From positions 120,339-184,338 of the forward strand of contig JAEYPT010000003.1 of the NCBI GenBank assembly GCA_023410445.1: DNA of 64,000 nucleotides, read 5' to 3'. The position numbers and the translations under genes were made by a program. A model generated the notes under the pieces. The model searched no databases and had not been told where the DNA came from. It saw nothing but the letters and a program-made list of their open reading frames with translations. Source of the DNA: Bacillota bacterium (lineage in GTDB: Bacteria > Bacillota > Clostridia > Oscillospirales > Acutalibacteraceae). This document shows positions 14,855-22,438 of the stretch, piece by piece; within the stretch, counting starts at the first letter, position 1; each line of letters starts with the position of its first letter.

Positions 14855-16921
14855 TTACTCACCAGCTTTGATATAATGGTTCAGAGAAACCATCGATCCT
14901 GCATCCGTAAGGCTGACCTTTTCGCCGCTGGGAAGCAGGCTGACCTGATATGTATCGGAATACCGTTCCAGACGGATTAATCTTTTTTCTGCAAAAACGT
15001 CCAGCGCCGTCAGGAATTTTTCAAGGCTCATTCCCGGCTCCGGCAGTCGGGGCAGAAAATCCTCCGGCAGCCCGGAAAAGCCTTTTGCCGTTCTGAGCCA
15101 CCGGTAGAGGCAGGCAAATTCCTCACGGGTCGGAACCATTTTTGCCGCTTCGTCCGGGGCAAGCTGCTCACCGCGGCAGAATCGCTCGTAAATCGCTCTG
15201 CCCGCAATCCACCCATCCTGATCCGCCCCCGAATGCTTCATATCCCGGATGATGACGGAAAGCGTCATGCGACCCGCATACTCCTTGGCCTCCAGCCGAA
15301 CGGCAAGATCGACCGGATCACCGACGCGGTAAGAAAATTCCTCCAGCGTGGTGCGGAACTTCATGCACCGTATCGTATAATTTTTCTTTTTTACGCTAAC
15401 CCGAAGGTGCTTTCCGCCTCCGACCGGGGCAATCTCACTGATCACCGCTCCGGCAAGGCCGAACATCGGCTCCGGATTTCCGGTCCCGAACGGCTCAAGA
15501 TACCGGATGGTTTCCGGCAGTCCAATCGTAAAATCCTCCGGGTTGAGCAGGCAGTCCACGCGCAGAACCGGCGCGGGCATCTGGCGACCGAGGGATGCGG
15601 CGTAAGCGTTGATCTTCCTGCGGAACTGCGCAACGTTTTCCTCCGGCAGTGAAAGCCCTGCCGCCATGGGATGCCCGCCGAATTTCGTCAGTAGCTCCGC
15701 GCAGGAGCAGACCGCGTCGAACAGAGAGAAGCCCTCCACGCTGCGGCCAGAACCGCGGGCTTCTTCGCCCGAATTGGAAATGATCACGCAGGGCTTTCCG
15801 AACCGCTCCGTCACGCGGGCAGCGACGATTCCGATCACGCCGTGATGCCAGTCCTTCCCCTCGACAACCAGAACGCGGTCCAGCATGAGCGCGGGATCAC
15901 CTGCCAGCTTTTCCAGAACCTGTTCATAGATTTCGCTTTCAATCTGTCGCCTGCAGTCGTTGTCCGCACAGATTTGGGCGGACAGCTCGCCCGCTTCCTC
16001 AGAGGATTCCGAAATAAGAAGGCGCACCGCGCGATCCGGAGAGCCAATGCGGCCGGTCGCGTTGATGCGCGGAACAAGTATAAAGGCAACGTTTTCCGCT
16101 GTGAGAGTTCGCCCTTCCAGCCCGGCCTGTTCAATCAGGGCTTTCAGGCCCGGACGGTCCGTCCGCGGCAGAAGTTCAAGTCCTGCCCGCACAAAATCAC
16201 GGTTTTCGCCCGTCAGGGGAACAACATCGCCAACCGTGCCGATAGTTAAAAGATCGGCGTAATTCTCCAAAAGGCCTTCGATGTCGCAGTCAGGGCCTTC
16301 CATTGCTGTGATCAACTTGAACGCAACACCGACTCCGGCGTAATCGCGAAACGGGCATTCACTTTCGTCGGCAAGATATGGGTCGGCAACCGCACAGGCT
16401 TCGGGCAGAACCTCCCGCGGCCTGTGGTGGTCGGTCACTACCGTTTCCAACCCAAGGCGATTCGCATAGGCAATTTCTTCCACAGAGGAAATACCGTTAT
16501 CCACCGTGACAATCAGCTTTACGCCAAGCGCGGCCAAAGCATCCACCGCGCCGCAGTTCAGGCCGTAGCCCTCGCCTTCGCGCTCCGGTATATAATAGAC
16601 GACGTCTCCCCCGCAGGACTCCAGATAGGAGTACAGCATGGCCGTCGCCGTCACGCCGTCTGCGTCGTAATCCCCGTAGACGGCAATTTTTTCAAATCGA
16701 TCCAGTGCCTGCGTAACCCTCTGCGCGGCTTCCCGTATTCCGGGGAGCAAAAAAGGGTCGGCAAATTCCGGCCGTGCCGACAAAGCCGCCGCCTTCTCCG
16801 GACTGTCGATCCCCCGCGTCAGCATGAGCGCCGCCACCGGCACCGGAATGCCCAGCTCCCCTGCCAGTTTCGATGCTGCCGAGCCGTCGTGCTGAGCAAC
16901 CCGCCATCGCTTGATACTCAA
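14855..16921 (-). CDS. recJ: Single-stranded-DNA-specific exonuclease RecJ
   Basis: RecJ degrades single-stranded DNA 5'-3' in recombination and mismatch repair. DHH-family motifs are clear: VYGDYDADGVTATAML, VTVDNGISS, VTDHHRPRE and the DHHA1-side GGHPMAAGLS. The TTG at 16921 was preferred because GGTGGAG precedes it. A farther upstream in-frame TTG at 16978 lacks a ribosome site and lies within the -35 of a promoter. That gives 688 residues, somewhat shorter than Bacillus RecJ. It heads the recJ-rel-MBL-hemZ-kinase run. Confidence 0.95.
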   Translation of the reverse strand: MSIKRWRVAQHDGSAASKLAGELGIPVPVAALMLTRGIDSPEKAAALSARPEFADPFLLPGIREAAQRVTQALDRFEKIAVYGDYDADGVTATAMLYSYLESCGGDVVYYIPEREGEGYGLNCGAVDALAALGVKLIVTVDNGISSVEEIAYANRLGLETVVTDHHRPREVLPEACAVADPYLADESECPFRDYAGVGVAFKLITAMEGPDCDIEGLLENYADLLTIGTVGDVVPLTGENRDFVRAGLELLPRTDRPGLKALIEQAGLEGRTLTAENVAFILVPRINATGRIGSPDRAVRLLISESSEEAGELSAQICADNDCRRQIESEIYEQVLEKLAGDPALMLDRVLVVEGKDWHHGVIGIVAARVTERFGKPCVIISNSGEEARGSGRSVEGFSLFDAVCSCAELLTKFGGHPMAAGLSLPEENVAQFRRKINAYAASLGRQMPAPVLRVDCLLNPEDFTIGLPETIRYLEPFGTGNPEPMFGLAGAVISEIAPVGGGKHLRVSVKKKNYTIRCMKFRTTLEEFSYRVGDPVDLAVRLEAKEYAGRMTLSVIIRDMKHSGADQDGWIAGRAIYERFCRGEQLAPDEAAKMVPTREEFACLYRWLRTAKGFSGLPEDFLPRLPEPGMSLEKFLTALDVFAEKRLIRLERYSDTYQVSLLPSGEKVSLTDAGSMVSLNHYIKAGE

Positions 16922-16949
16922 TTTTGCTCCACCTGCCCCATGATTGTCT

Positions 16950-16978
16950 ATTTTATCATTATGGGCGCTTTTATTCAA
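16950..16978 (-). promoter_or_regulatory. Promoter of the recJ-rel operon
   Basis: Minus-strand TTGAAT (16973-16978) and TAAAAT (16950-16955) with a 17-base spacer, 29 bases upstream of the TTG start of recJ. Confidence 0.5.
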
Positions 16979-17053
16979 CTTTTATTTGGAAAGCGGGTAA
17001 AAAAATAGGGGAAACGGTACTTTTCGCCCGTTTCCCCGAATGTCCCTGCTTTT

Positions 17054-17347
17054 TTAGGACTTGCCGCCCTGGTATTTCTGCTTCGTCTGCTGAACCTTCT
17101 GCTGGTCCGCGGCCGGAGTCTGATACCAGCCACGGTTTTTCAGAGCATCGAAAACTTCAGCCTGAATCTGGTGCTCTTCCTGCAGAATCTGCATGAACTC
17201 ATTGCGTACGTTCGGGGTAGCACATTCGTTGGTATAGGTGTTATAGGAATCCGTTACGAACTTCTGAGAAGAAAGAACGTCGGTCATCAGTTCCTTTTCG
17301 GGAAGTGAAGCGGATGTTCCATTAATCTGCGTTGTATTCTGATTCAT
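17054..17347 (-). CDS. Spore coat protein, CotF family
   Basis: The 97-residue protein matches the coat F domain, a ferritin-like helical bundle. It shows ELMTDVLSSQKFVTDSYNTYTNEC-type helix residues, then VRNEFMQILQEEHQIQAEVFDAL and the terminal RGWYQTPAA segment typical of the family. Its tail is Gln/Lys-rich. It lies 13 nt after a second small helical gene, and the two probably form one sporulation transcript. Location in the coat is inferred from the family. Confidence 0.87.
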   Translation of the reverse strand: MNQNTTQINGTSASLPEKELMTDVLSSQKFVTDSYNTYTNECATPNVRNEFMQILQEEHQIQAEVFDALKNRGWYQTPAADQQKVQQTKQKYQGGKS

Positions 17348-17360
17348 ATTTTCACACTCC

Positions 17361-17543
17361 TTAGCCTAACATGTTCATCAATTTGTCAAAATGGGCCTGA
17401 TGCTTCTGCGCAATGCAGTCGCATTCCTTTTTCAGTTCCTGGTCGGAACACATCTGCGAATAAGCTTTGCACTTAGCGACGAGAGTCTGTTCGATGCCAA
17501 GCTGATCTTCAATAGCGGTAAGCTCTTTTTCCGTAATAGCCAT
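17361..17543 (-). CDS. Small coat-associated helical protein (CotF partner)
   Basis: The 60-residue protein is two predicted helices (ITEKELTAIEDQLGIEQTLV and DQELKKECDCIAQKHQAHFDKL) joined by a Cys-containing turn. It resembles the half-size partners that precede CotF-domain genes in Clostridia. An AGGAGTG site precedes the ATG. A sigma-E-like promoter lies 27 nt upstream, consistent with mother-cell expression. The function is inferred only from context and composition. Confidence 0.7.
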   Translation of the reverse strand: MAITEKELTAIEDQLGIEQTLVAKCKAYSQMCSDQELKKECDCIAQKHQAHFDKLMNMLG

Positions 17544-17569
17544 GTTTACAACACTCCTTTCATTTTTTC

Positions 17570-17599
17570 TTAGTATCTTTCCCTCGTTTTGAAATATAC
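17570..17599 (-). promoter_or_regulatory. Candidate sigma-E-type sporulation promoter
   Basis: On the minus strand, GTATATTT (17592-17599) and GATACTAA (17570-17577) are separated by 14 bases, close to the sigma-E pattern of ATATT and CATACAAT. It lies upstream of the two coat genes. Two -10 positions deviate, so this is tentative. Confidence 0.35.
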
Positions 17600-17622
17600 G
17601 CTGAATTTTACGGTCAGGCAGG

Positions 17623-17997
17623 CTATGTAGCCTCTCTCATCTGCTGCGCTTGCGCAATGAGGCCGAAGCTGATCGACAGTGCCTGATCCACCATTACCAT
17701 CGCCTTGCCGTCCAAACGTCCCATACGTTCCTTCAGTCTGTGTTTGTCGATGGTGCGCACCTGCTCCAGCAGGACGATAGAATCTTTCGCAAGGCCCGTA
17801 TTGCTCGCGTTAAGCATGATATGGGTTGGAAGATTCGCCTTCGCGTGCTGGCTCGTAATGGCCGCCGCTATCACCGTTGGGCTGAATCGGTTCCCGATGT
17901 CGTTCTGTATGATTAAAACCGGCCGGACTCCACCCTGTTCGGAACCGACAACCGGGCTGAGATCGGCATAATAGATGTCTCCCCTTCGAATAGTCAT
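17623..17997 (-). CDS. mazF: MazF/PemK-type endoribonuclease toxin (EndoA-like), no visible antitoxin
   Basis: The 124-residue protein has the MazF fold signatures RRGDIYYADLSPVVGSEQGGVRPVLIIQND, AAITSQ and VLLEQVRTIDKHRL, very like Bacillus EndoA. These cut single-stranded RNA at short motifs. ATG 17997 is preceded by GGAG; a longer frame to 18087 has no ribosome site. In Firmicutes the antitoxin normally sits immediately upstream, often after alr. Here neither is present: the upstream gene is divergent and encodes an unrelated HTH protein. Only a 31-codon basic ORF is seen upstream. Confidence 0.92.
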   Translation of the reverse strand: MTIRRGDIYYADLSPVVGSEQGGVRPVLIIQNDIGNRFSPTVIAAAITSQHAKANLPTHIMLNASNTGLAKDSIVLLEQVRTIDKHRLKERMGRLDGKAMVMVDQALSISFGLIAQAQQMREAT

Positions 17998-18062
17998 TTT
18001 TTCACGCTCCGAATAATATATGAATTTTGGTCTGCAAATATTTTTGGCATTGTTTCTGGAAT

Positions 18063-18158
18063 TTATTCGCTGTAGGACCTGATACATAATATTATTTTGG
18101 GGCTTCGGTTGACAGTGCGGCTGAATTTATTGCTTCTTTTGTTACGTTTTGTTTCCAT
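18063..18158 (-). CDS. Possible 31-residue basic peptide upstream of mazF
   Basis: An ATG frame of 31 codons (METKRNKRSNKFSRT...) ends 65 bases before mazF and is preceded by GGAAG. It is strongly basic, unlike the acidic or mixed composition expected for a MazE antitoxin, and I recognise no family. It may be fortuitous. Confidence 0.2.
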   Translation of the reverse strand: METKRNKRSNKFSRTVNRSPKIILCIRSYSE

Positions 18159-18161
18159 TAA

Positions 18162-18193
18162 ACTTCCGGTTTACCAAATTCTACTTCCGGTTT
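18162..18193. repeat. Two direct repeats of ACTTCCGGTTT, operator candidate
   Basis: ACTTCCGGTTT occurs exactly at 18162-18172 and 18183-18193, start to start 21 bases, i.e. two helical turns on the same DNA face. The second copy ends one base before the -35 of the HTH gene promoter, so the array is well placed to bind a regulator. Confidence 0.55.
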
Positions 18194-18194
18194 C

Positions 18195-18223
18195 TTGCTT
18201 TTTCCAGAGTGAAATTCTATAAT
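18195..18223 (+). promoter_or_regulatory. Promoter of the membrane HTH regulator gene
   Basis: TTGCTT (18195-18200), 17 bases, perfect TATAAT (18218-18223), 27 nt upstream of the start codon. Confidence 0.6.
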
Positions 18224-18250
18224 CAAACTATCCTCCGGAGGGATCGATTT

Positions 18251-18679
18251 ATGAATGATAAAAAAATGGGCGACCTGATTGCAGAACTGAGAAAACAAAA
18301 AAACATGACGCAAAAGGACCTTGCGGACCTTTTAAATGTTACGGACAAAGCGGTATCAAAATGGGAACGCGGAATTTCCTGCCCGGATATCGCAGCGATT
18401 CCGCTTCTGGCACAAACGCTGGGCATTACGTCGGAAGAGCTCCTGAACATTCAAAAGGAGGAGATTCCGGCAGAAGCGAAAGAACCGCTTAAAAAAATAA
18501 AAGTTTTAATACCCCTCATTTTAACTGCGGTCGGCCTTGCGATGGGCATTTCAACGCTGGTTAATTCCATTCTTGAGAAAGCAGATACGCACTCCTCCGT
18601 TACAACGCTCTCGATCGGTCTGATCTGCATCAGCCTAGTGCTGCTCATCAAGCACCGTGATTCTCAGGAAAAGCCCTGA
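18251..18679 (+). CDS. Xre-family regulator with C-terminal membrane segments
   Basis: The 142-residue protein has an N-terminal HTH (residues 5-60: IAELRKQKNMTQKDLADLL, VSKWERGISCPD) of the Cro/CI type. A linker follows, then two hydrophobic helices (about 82-102 and 115-133, LIPLILTAVGLAMGISTLV and TLSIGLICISLVLLI). Membrane-tethered Xre proteins of this kind are frequent in Firmicutes with unknown signals. GGAGGG precedes ATG 18251. It is followed by a multi-pass membrane protein in the same orientation, a likely target or partner. Confidence 0.85.
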   Translation: MNDKKMGDLIAELRKQKNMTQKDLADLLNVTDKAVSKWERGISCPDIAAIPLLAQTLGITSEELLNIQKEEIPAEAKEPLKKIKVLIPLILTAVGLAMGISTLVNSILEKADTHSSVTTLSIGLICISLVLLIKHRDSQEKP

Positions 18680-18758
18680 CCGCAAACGAATCTGGGGAAA
18701 CAATCGGTGCCGCTTTACGGCCGGGGAATCCGGCCGTGTTCAGAAAGGCTGATTCCTC

Positions 18759-19652
18759 ATGAAAAAAAAAATCGTATTTTGCCTGCGTGTAATCCTTCTT
18801 ACCTTCCTTTTATTTGTCTGCATGGCAGTTTCCAATCTGCTTTTGGGGGCAGGCGGAGAAACATCCGCACCAGCCGGAGCTGTTTCCGCTCTGATGGTCT
18901 ACTCGTTTCTCAACGCGCTTCTGCTTTCCGTATGGATCAAGAATTCCACGCTGCACGGAATTCGCCTCGCTGCGGTATGTTTTGCGGTATTCTGGGGCGT
19001 GCAGTATTTTATGACACAGATTGAAACTTTGTTCTTTAACAGCTCTGTGAAAATGCCCCTTTCCCAGCTCTACCGGGTTGTGTTGTCCGGGGCTGTCTAT
19101 GCTGCGGTTTTTTCGCTTCTGGCCGTCTGGATTCTCGGTCGATTCCGGAAAAAAAACCTTTCGGAAGTAAAACCGCACTGCGCGGCCGCAAAGATTCCTG
19201 AACTTCTGCCGAATCTAGCCGTTCTGGCTCTACTGTATGTGGCGGTCTACTTTCTGTTCGGCTATTTTGTAGCGTGGCAGTTTCCGGCAATCCGGCAGTT
19301 TTACAGCGGCAGTACTCAGATGATTGGTTTCTTTCAGGATATGGCGCAGCAAAGCCCCAGCCTTGTTCTGTTTCAGGTTTTTCGCGGATTTTTGTGGGCG
19401 CTGATCGCCCTGATGATCCGGAATTCCCTGAAACCAAACAGCCGTCTTTCCGTTATTATGCCGGGGCTTTTGTTCAGCGTTCTGATTACCACCCCTCTGT
19501 TGTTCCCGAACGCTTATATGCCCGATCCGGTCCGATTCGGGCATTCCTTCGAGTTGTTCAGTTCCATGCTCGTTTTCGGGCTTCTCTCGGTTCCGATTCT
19601 GAAGAAAAGGCATTCGGTCACAGGCCGGGGCGAAACCGTACCGCAAAGCTGA
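18759..19652 (+). CDS. Multi-pass membrane protein of unknown function
   Basis: The 297-residue protein has about seven to eight predicted membrane helices, beginning with a basic N-terminus and VILLTFLLFVCMAVSNLLLG. I see no catalytic or transport motif that names a family. It follows the membrane Xre regulator with a gap of about 80 nt, and may share its transcript. It ends at a strong terminator. The ribosome site is weak (GAAAGG). Confidence 0.7.
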   Translation: MKKKIVFCLRVILLTFLLFVCMAVSNLLLGAGGETSAPAGAVSALMVYSFLNALLLSVWIKNSTLHGIRLAAVCFAVFWGVQYFMTQIETLFFNSSVKMPLSQLYRVVLSGAVYAAVFSLLAVWILGRFRKKNLSEVKPHCAAAKIPELLPNLAVLALLYVAVYFLFGYFVAWQFPAIRQFYSGSTQMIGFFQDMAQQSPSLVLFQVFRGFLWALIALMIRNSLKPNSRLSVIMPGLLFSVLITTPLLFPNAYMPDPVRFGHSFELFSSMLVFGLLSVPILKKRHSVTGRGETVPQS

Positions 19653-19656
19653 CAGA

Positions 19657-19700
19657 GCATAAAAAAAGAAGGCGGAAAATTCCGTCTTCTTTTTTTATGC
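19657..19700. terminator. Bidirectional terminator
   Basis: A 20-bp stem (19657-19676 with 19681-19700, one G-T pair) with A7 and T7 arms between converging genes. The stop codon of the minus-strand lipoprotein lies in its right arm. Confidence 0.85.
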
Positions 19701-20213
19701 AGCCCCCACGGCCTCGTAATCGTAGAATTTTACCGAAACACCCATGCCCGGAACGGAAACGGTTTGAATCTGCCCGGAGTTCGGGTCCGCGGTCAGGACG
19801 AAATCGTCTCCGCCCGCACTGCCTGAAAATTCATTGCCGTGCGTCCATGTCAGCACGCCCGGCTTCTGCGCTTCATCCAGTACGCGCACCAGCACCGCTT
19901 CAAAAGAGGTATCCGGCAGTACGCACGTTGCACTTTTCGCGGCAAGTCCCTGATAGGTGAGCGTAAACCCATCGCCGGCCCAATCAAAGCCCATTCCGGC
20001 AGAACCGCCCGACAGGACTTTCAGTTCCGCATCCTCCGGCCCGCTCCGGCTGAACGAACAAACGGTGTTCTGCCCGTTGCACGAGGCCTCTATTTTGCAT
20101 AAAAAAGTAAAATTAAGGTCCGAAGCCTTCATCGGATGCTGTCCGGCACAGCCGGTCAAAAGAGTCAGGCAGAATAAAAGCATGAGGATTCGAATAATGC
20201 GCTTCATCGGCAC
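19695..20213 (-). CDS. Putative lipoprotein
   Basis: The 172-residue product has a classical lipoprotein signal: basic MPMKR, a hydrophobic stretch and the lipobox LLTGC with Cys near residue 22. The mature part is mixed beta-like with several Gly-rich turns and no family signature that I recognise. It is presumably anchored outside the membrane. It follows the acpS-nnrD gene by about 30 nt and may be cotranscribed with it. Confidence 0.72.
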   Translation of the reverse strand: MPMKRIIRILMLLFCLTLLTGCAGQHPMKASDLNFTFLCKIEASCNGQNTVCSFSRSGPEDAELKVLSGGSAGMGFDWAGDGFTLTYQGLAAKSATCVLPDTSFEAVLVRVLDEAQKPGVLTWTHGNEFSGSAGGDDFVLTADPNSGQIQTVSVPGMGVSVKFYDYEAVGAA

Positions 20214-20245
20214 CTCCGTTCCGCGGCCGGTACCGCACCGCGCGG

Positions 20246-21502
20246 CTAACGGCCGATTTCCCTGAAAAGCTCGGGCAGCGTATCAATCAGATCGGTCGGC
20301 AGCATCGCTGTCTGGGAGTACTTTCGGGCACACCGGTCCCCCGCTAATCCGTGCAAGAACACACCGCACGACGCGGCCTCAAACGGTTCGATTCCCCGCG
20401 CGGCAAACGACGCAATCATTCCAGCGAGGACGTCTCCGCTTCCACCCTTGGCCATGCCGGGATTTCCGGTCAAGTTGCGGTAAAGCCTGCCGTCGGGCGC
20501 CGCGACCAGCGTCCCCGCACCCTTCAGCACAAGAATCACTCTGTGACGCTTTGCAAACTCCCTCGCATACGTCTCCCGGTTTTTCTGAACCTCCGCCGCT
20601 TCCGTTTTTAAAAGGCGCGCCATTTCACCGGGATGCGGCGTAAGAATCAGCGGCACGCGGGCGGTTTTCAATATATCTATATTCTCCGAGACGATATTTA
20701 TTCCATCCGCGTCCAGAACAACAGGAACGGAGGAATCCTCCAAAACGACGCGAACCAATCGGTGGGAAGCAGCACTTTTTCCGAGACCGCAGCCGATAAG
20801 AACTGAGCTCGCCTTTTGGAGGGCAGATCTGAGCGCTTCTTCCCCTTGCTGCGTAAGAACGTCCTCGCCGGAAAGCTCGAGCAGGGTAAAAACCGGCTCG
20901 CAGACCTGCGACGCCACAATCGGATAAATCGCATGCGGCAGCGCAGCATCAACAATGCCGGCTCCGCAGCGGACCGCGGCACGGGTGCTCATGATCGCAG
21001 CGCCTGCCATTCCTTCGCTGCCGCATACGCACAGGAGCCTACCGTAGCTCCCTTTATTGCTTTCCGGATCGCGGGGGTGCAGCATCGCGCGCGCCCGCTC
21101 CAGCCCGGCACGGATCTCTTCGTTTTCCTCTTCATTCGGGAACGCCGTTCCATCCGCTACGACAACAGCGGAAGCGTATTCCCGCGTATGCGTCACGCTG
21201 ACGGAAAATTTCCGACCTCCCGCAAGTTCCAGAGCACGGCCGGAAAGAAAAAGCTCCGGCTTCCCCGACGGAGCCCGGAGAAGCTGAACATCCCTAAGAT
21301 CGAAACCGGACAGACCGGTCCCGACTGCCTTGGAAAAAGCCTCTTTCGCGCAGAAGCTCGCGGCCACGCTCTCGGCAGGGAACCCGCGCTTCTCCAGTTG
21401 GGCGTACTCCCGGTCTCCCAATATTCGAAGACAAAAGCGTGCATTTCTCATGGATTTTCGGATGCGTTCGATTTCGACCAGATCAGTTCCGACCGAATGC
21501 AC
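20246..21502 (-). CDS. acpS-nnrD: Fusion of holo-ACP synthase (AcpS) and ADP-dependent NAD(P)H-hydrate dehydratase (NnrD)
   Basis: Residues 1-118 are AcpS, which loads phosphopantetheine on acyl carrier protein (GTDLVEIERI with the Mg-binding Asp, SFCAKEAFSKAVGTG, VSVTHTREYASAVV). Residues ~130-418 are the YjeF C-terminal/NnrD kinase-like domain that repairs hydrated NAD(P)H (CVCGSEGMAGAA, VLDADGINI, LTPHPGEMARLL, GNPGMAKGGSGDVLAGMIA with the catalytic Asp). The NnrE epimerase domain usually fused in front of NnrD is missing. No stop or restart separates the halves. The start overlaps the upstream membrane gene by 20 bases. Confidence 0.92.
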   Translation of the reverse strand: MHSVGTDLVEIERIRKSMRNARFCLRILGDREYAQLEKRGFPAESVAASFCAKEAFSKAVGTGLSGFDLRDVQLLRAPSGKPELFLSGRALELAGGRKFSVSVTHTREYASAVVVADGTAFPNEEENEEIRAGLERARAMLHPRDPESNKGSYGRLLCVCGSEGMAGAAIMSTRAAVRCGAGIVDAALPHAIYPIVASQVCEPVFTLLELSGEDVLTQQGEEALRSALQKASSVLIGCGLGKSAASHRLVRVVLEDSSVPVVLDADGINIVSENIDILKTARVPLILTPHPGEMARLLKTEAAEVQKNRETYAREFAKRHRVILVLKGAGTLVAAPDGRLYRNLTGNPGMAKGGSGDVLAGMIASFAARGIEPFEAASCGVFLHGLAGDRCARKYSQTAMLPTDLIDTLPELFREIGR

Positions 21503-21995
21503 TTTGCATCACCTGCCTTGGCAAAAACGGGCGAATCGCATTCAAAACCTTTTCTTCGGGATCAAAAACAACCAGAATATACCCTTTCTTGGGGTGATGT
21601 GCCGAAAAGTACCAGCTTCCGCGGGCGTCGTCATGGCCAGCGCACAAATAGCGACCGGAATAGGTTTTACCCCGATGCTGCTCCGGATTGTATTTTCCCA
21701 TTGCGTCAACTTCATGCGCATCGACGGAGAGAATACGCTTCCGTTTCCTGCGAAAAATGATTTTATCCACCGTGATATCCCCATTGGTAATGCTGTACTC
21801 AAATTCGACGCTCCGACTGGTGATCACGTAATAGGCGCCGAAACAAACCCCGATGAAAACAAAAGCGGACAGATAAGGAACAAACAGGACGGACAGCAGA
21901 ATCAGCACGATTCCGACCAGCACCGCCCCGACAACAACCGCATAATCCAAAAGTCCAAATTTCTTTTTAATGATCTGTTCCACAAAAATATCCAT
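21483..21995 (-). CDS. Small membrane protein (DUF6106-like)
   Basis: The 170-residue protein has a short N-terminal amphipathic segment (MDIFVEQIIKKKFGLLDY), two adjacent membrane helices (about 20-60) and a soluble beta-rich cytoplasmic domain including RSVEFEYSITNGDITVDKI, resembling small PH-like domains. The family name is a recollection and tentative. ATG 21995 is preceded by GGAGGAA. The 3' end overlaps acpS-nnrD, so the two are translated from one message. Confidence 0.7.
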   Translation of the reverse strand: MDIFVEQIIKKKFGLLDYAVVVGAVLVGIVLILLSVLFVPYLSAFVFIGVCFGAYYVITSRSVEFEYSITNGDITVDKIIFRRKRKRILSVDAHEVDAMGKYNPEQHRGKTYSGRYLCAGHDDARGSWYFSAHHPKKGYILVVFDPEEKVLNAIRPFLPRQVMQSAFGRN

Positions 21996-22095
21996 TACAT
22001 TTCCTCCGCGCATATAATTCTGATTCTATTTTAACACAGCTGTGCAACGGATACAATTCGAATCGCAGTTTCGGAAATCGTCTTTTGTTTTTTTC

Positions 22096-22124
22096 TTGCA
22101 TTTTTAAAGTATAAGTGCTATATT
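22096..22124 (+). promoter_or_regulatory. Promoter of pheST
   Basis: TTGCAT (22096-22101), 17 bases, TATATT (22119-22124), starting a leader of about 300 nt that contains a T-box. Confidence 0.55.
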
Positions 22125-22149
22125 TAGGATAAATCATAACAAATAGAAA

Positions 22150-22371
22150 CGCGATGAAAAAGGAAGTACTCTTTTCATTTCCCGCTTCCAGAGAGGGCAT
22201 GTCACCGGCTGAAAGCATACCCGCGGGCGCAAAAGACGAAGTTCCCTTTGGAGCGGTGTGGCTGAACTTTTCGAGTAGGCCGCGACGGATGGTCTCGTTA
22301 CGGACCGCTGAGAATCAATTAGGGTGGTACCACGGAGATTGTGCCTTCGTCCCTTCGGGGCGAGGGCTTTC
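22150..22371 (+). promoter_or_regulatory. T-box riboswitch of pheST, specifier TTC (Phe)
   Basis: The leader has stem I with the loop-E type AGTA on the 5' side (near 22164), matched by GAA on the 3' side, directly followed by TTC in GAAGTTCCC near 22240. That triplet codes for Phe, in agreement with the downstream genes. The T-box AGGGTGGTACCACGG is at 22321-22335. The terminator hairpin (GCCTTCGTCCC and GGGCGAGGGC, 22343-22367) is followed by a T-rich run. Uncharged tRNA-Phe should allow read-through. Confidence 0.93.
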
Positions 22372-22438
22372 TTTATGCCCAAATGGATTTTGGTAAGACA
22401 GCTTTCGGTATCAGATCGTGGAAAGGATGAATTGAAAT

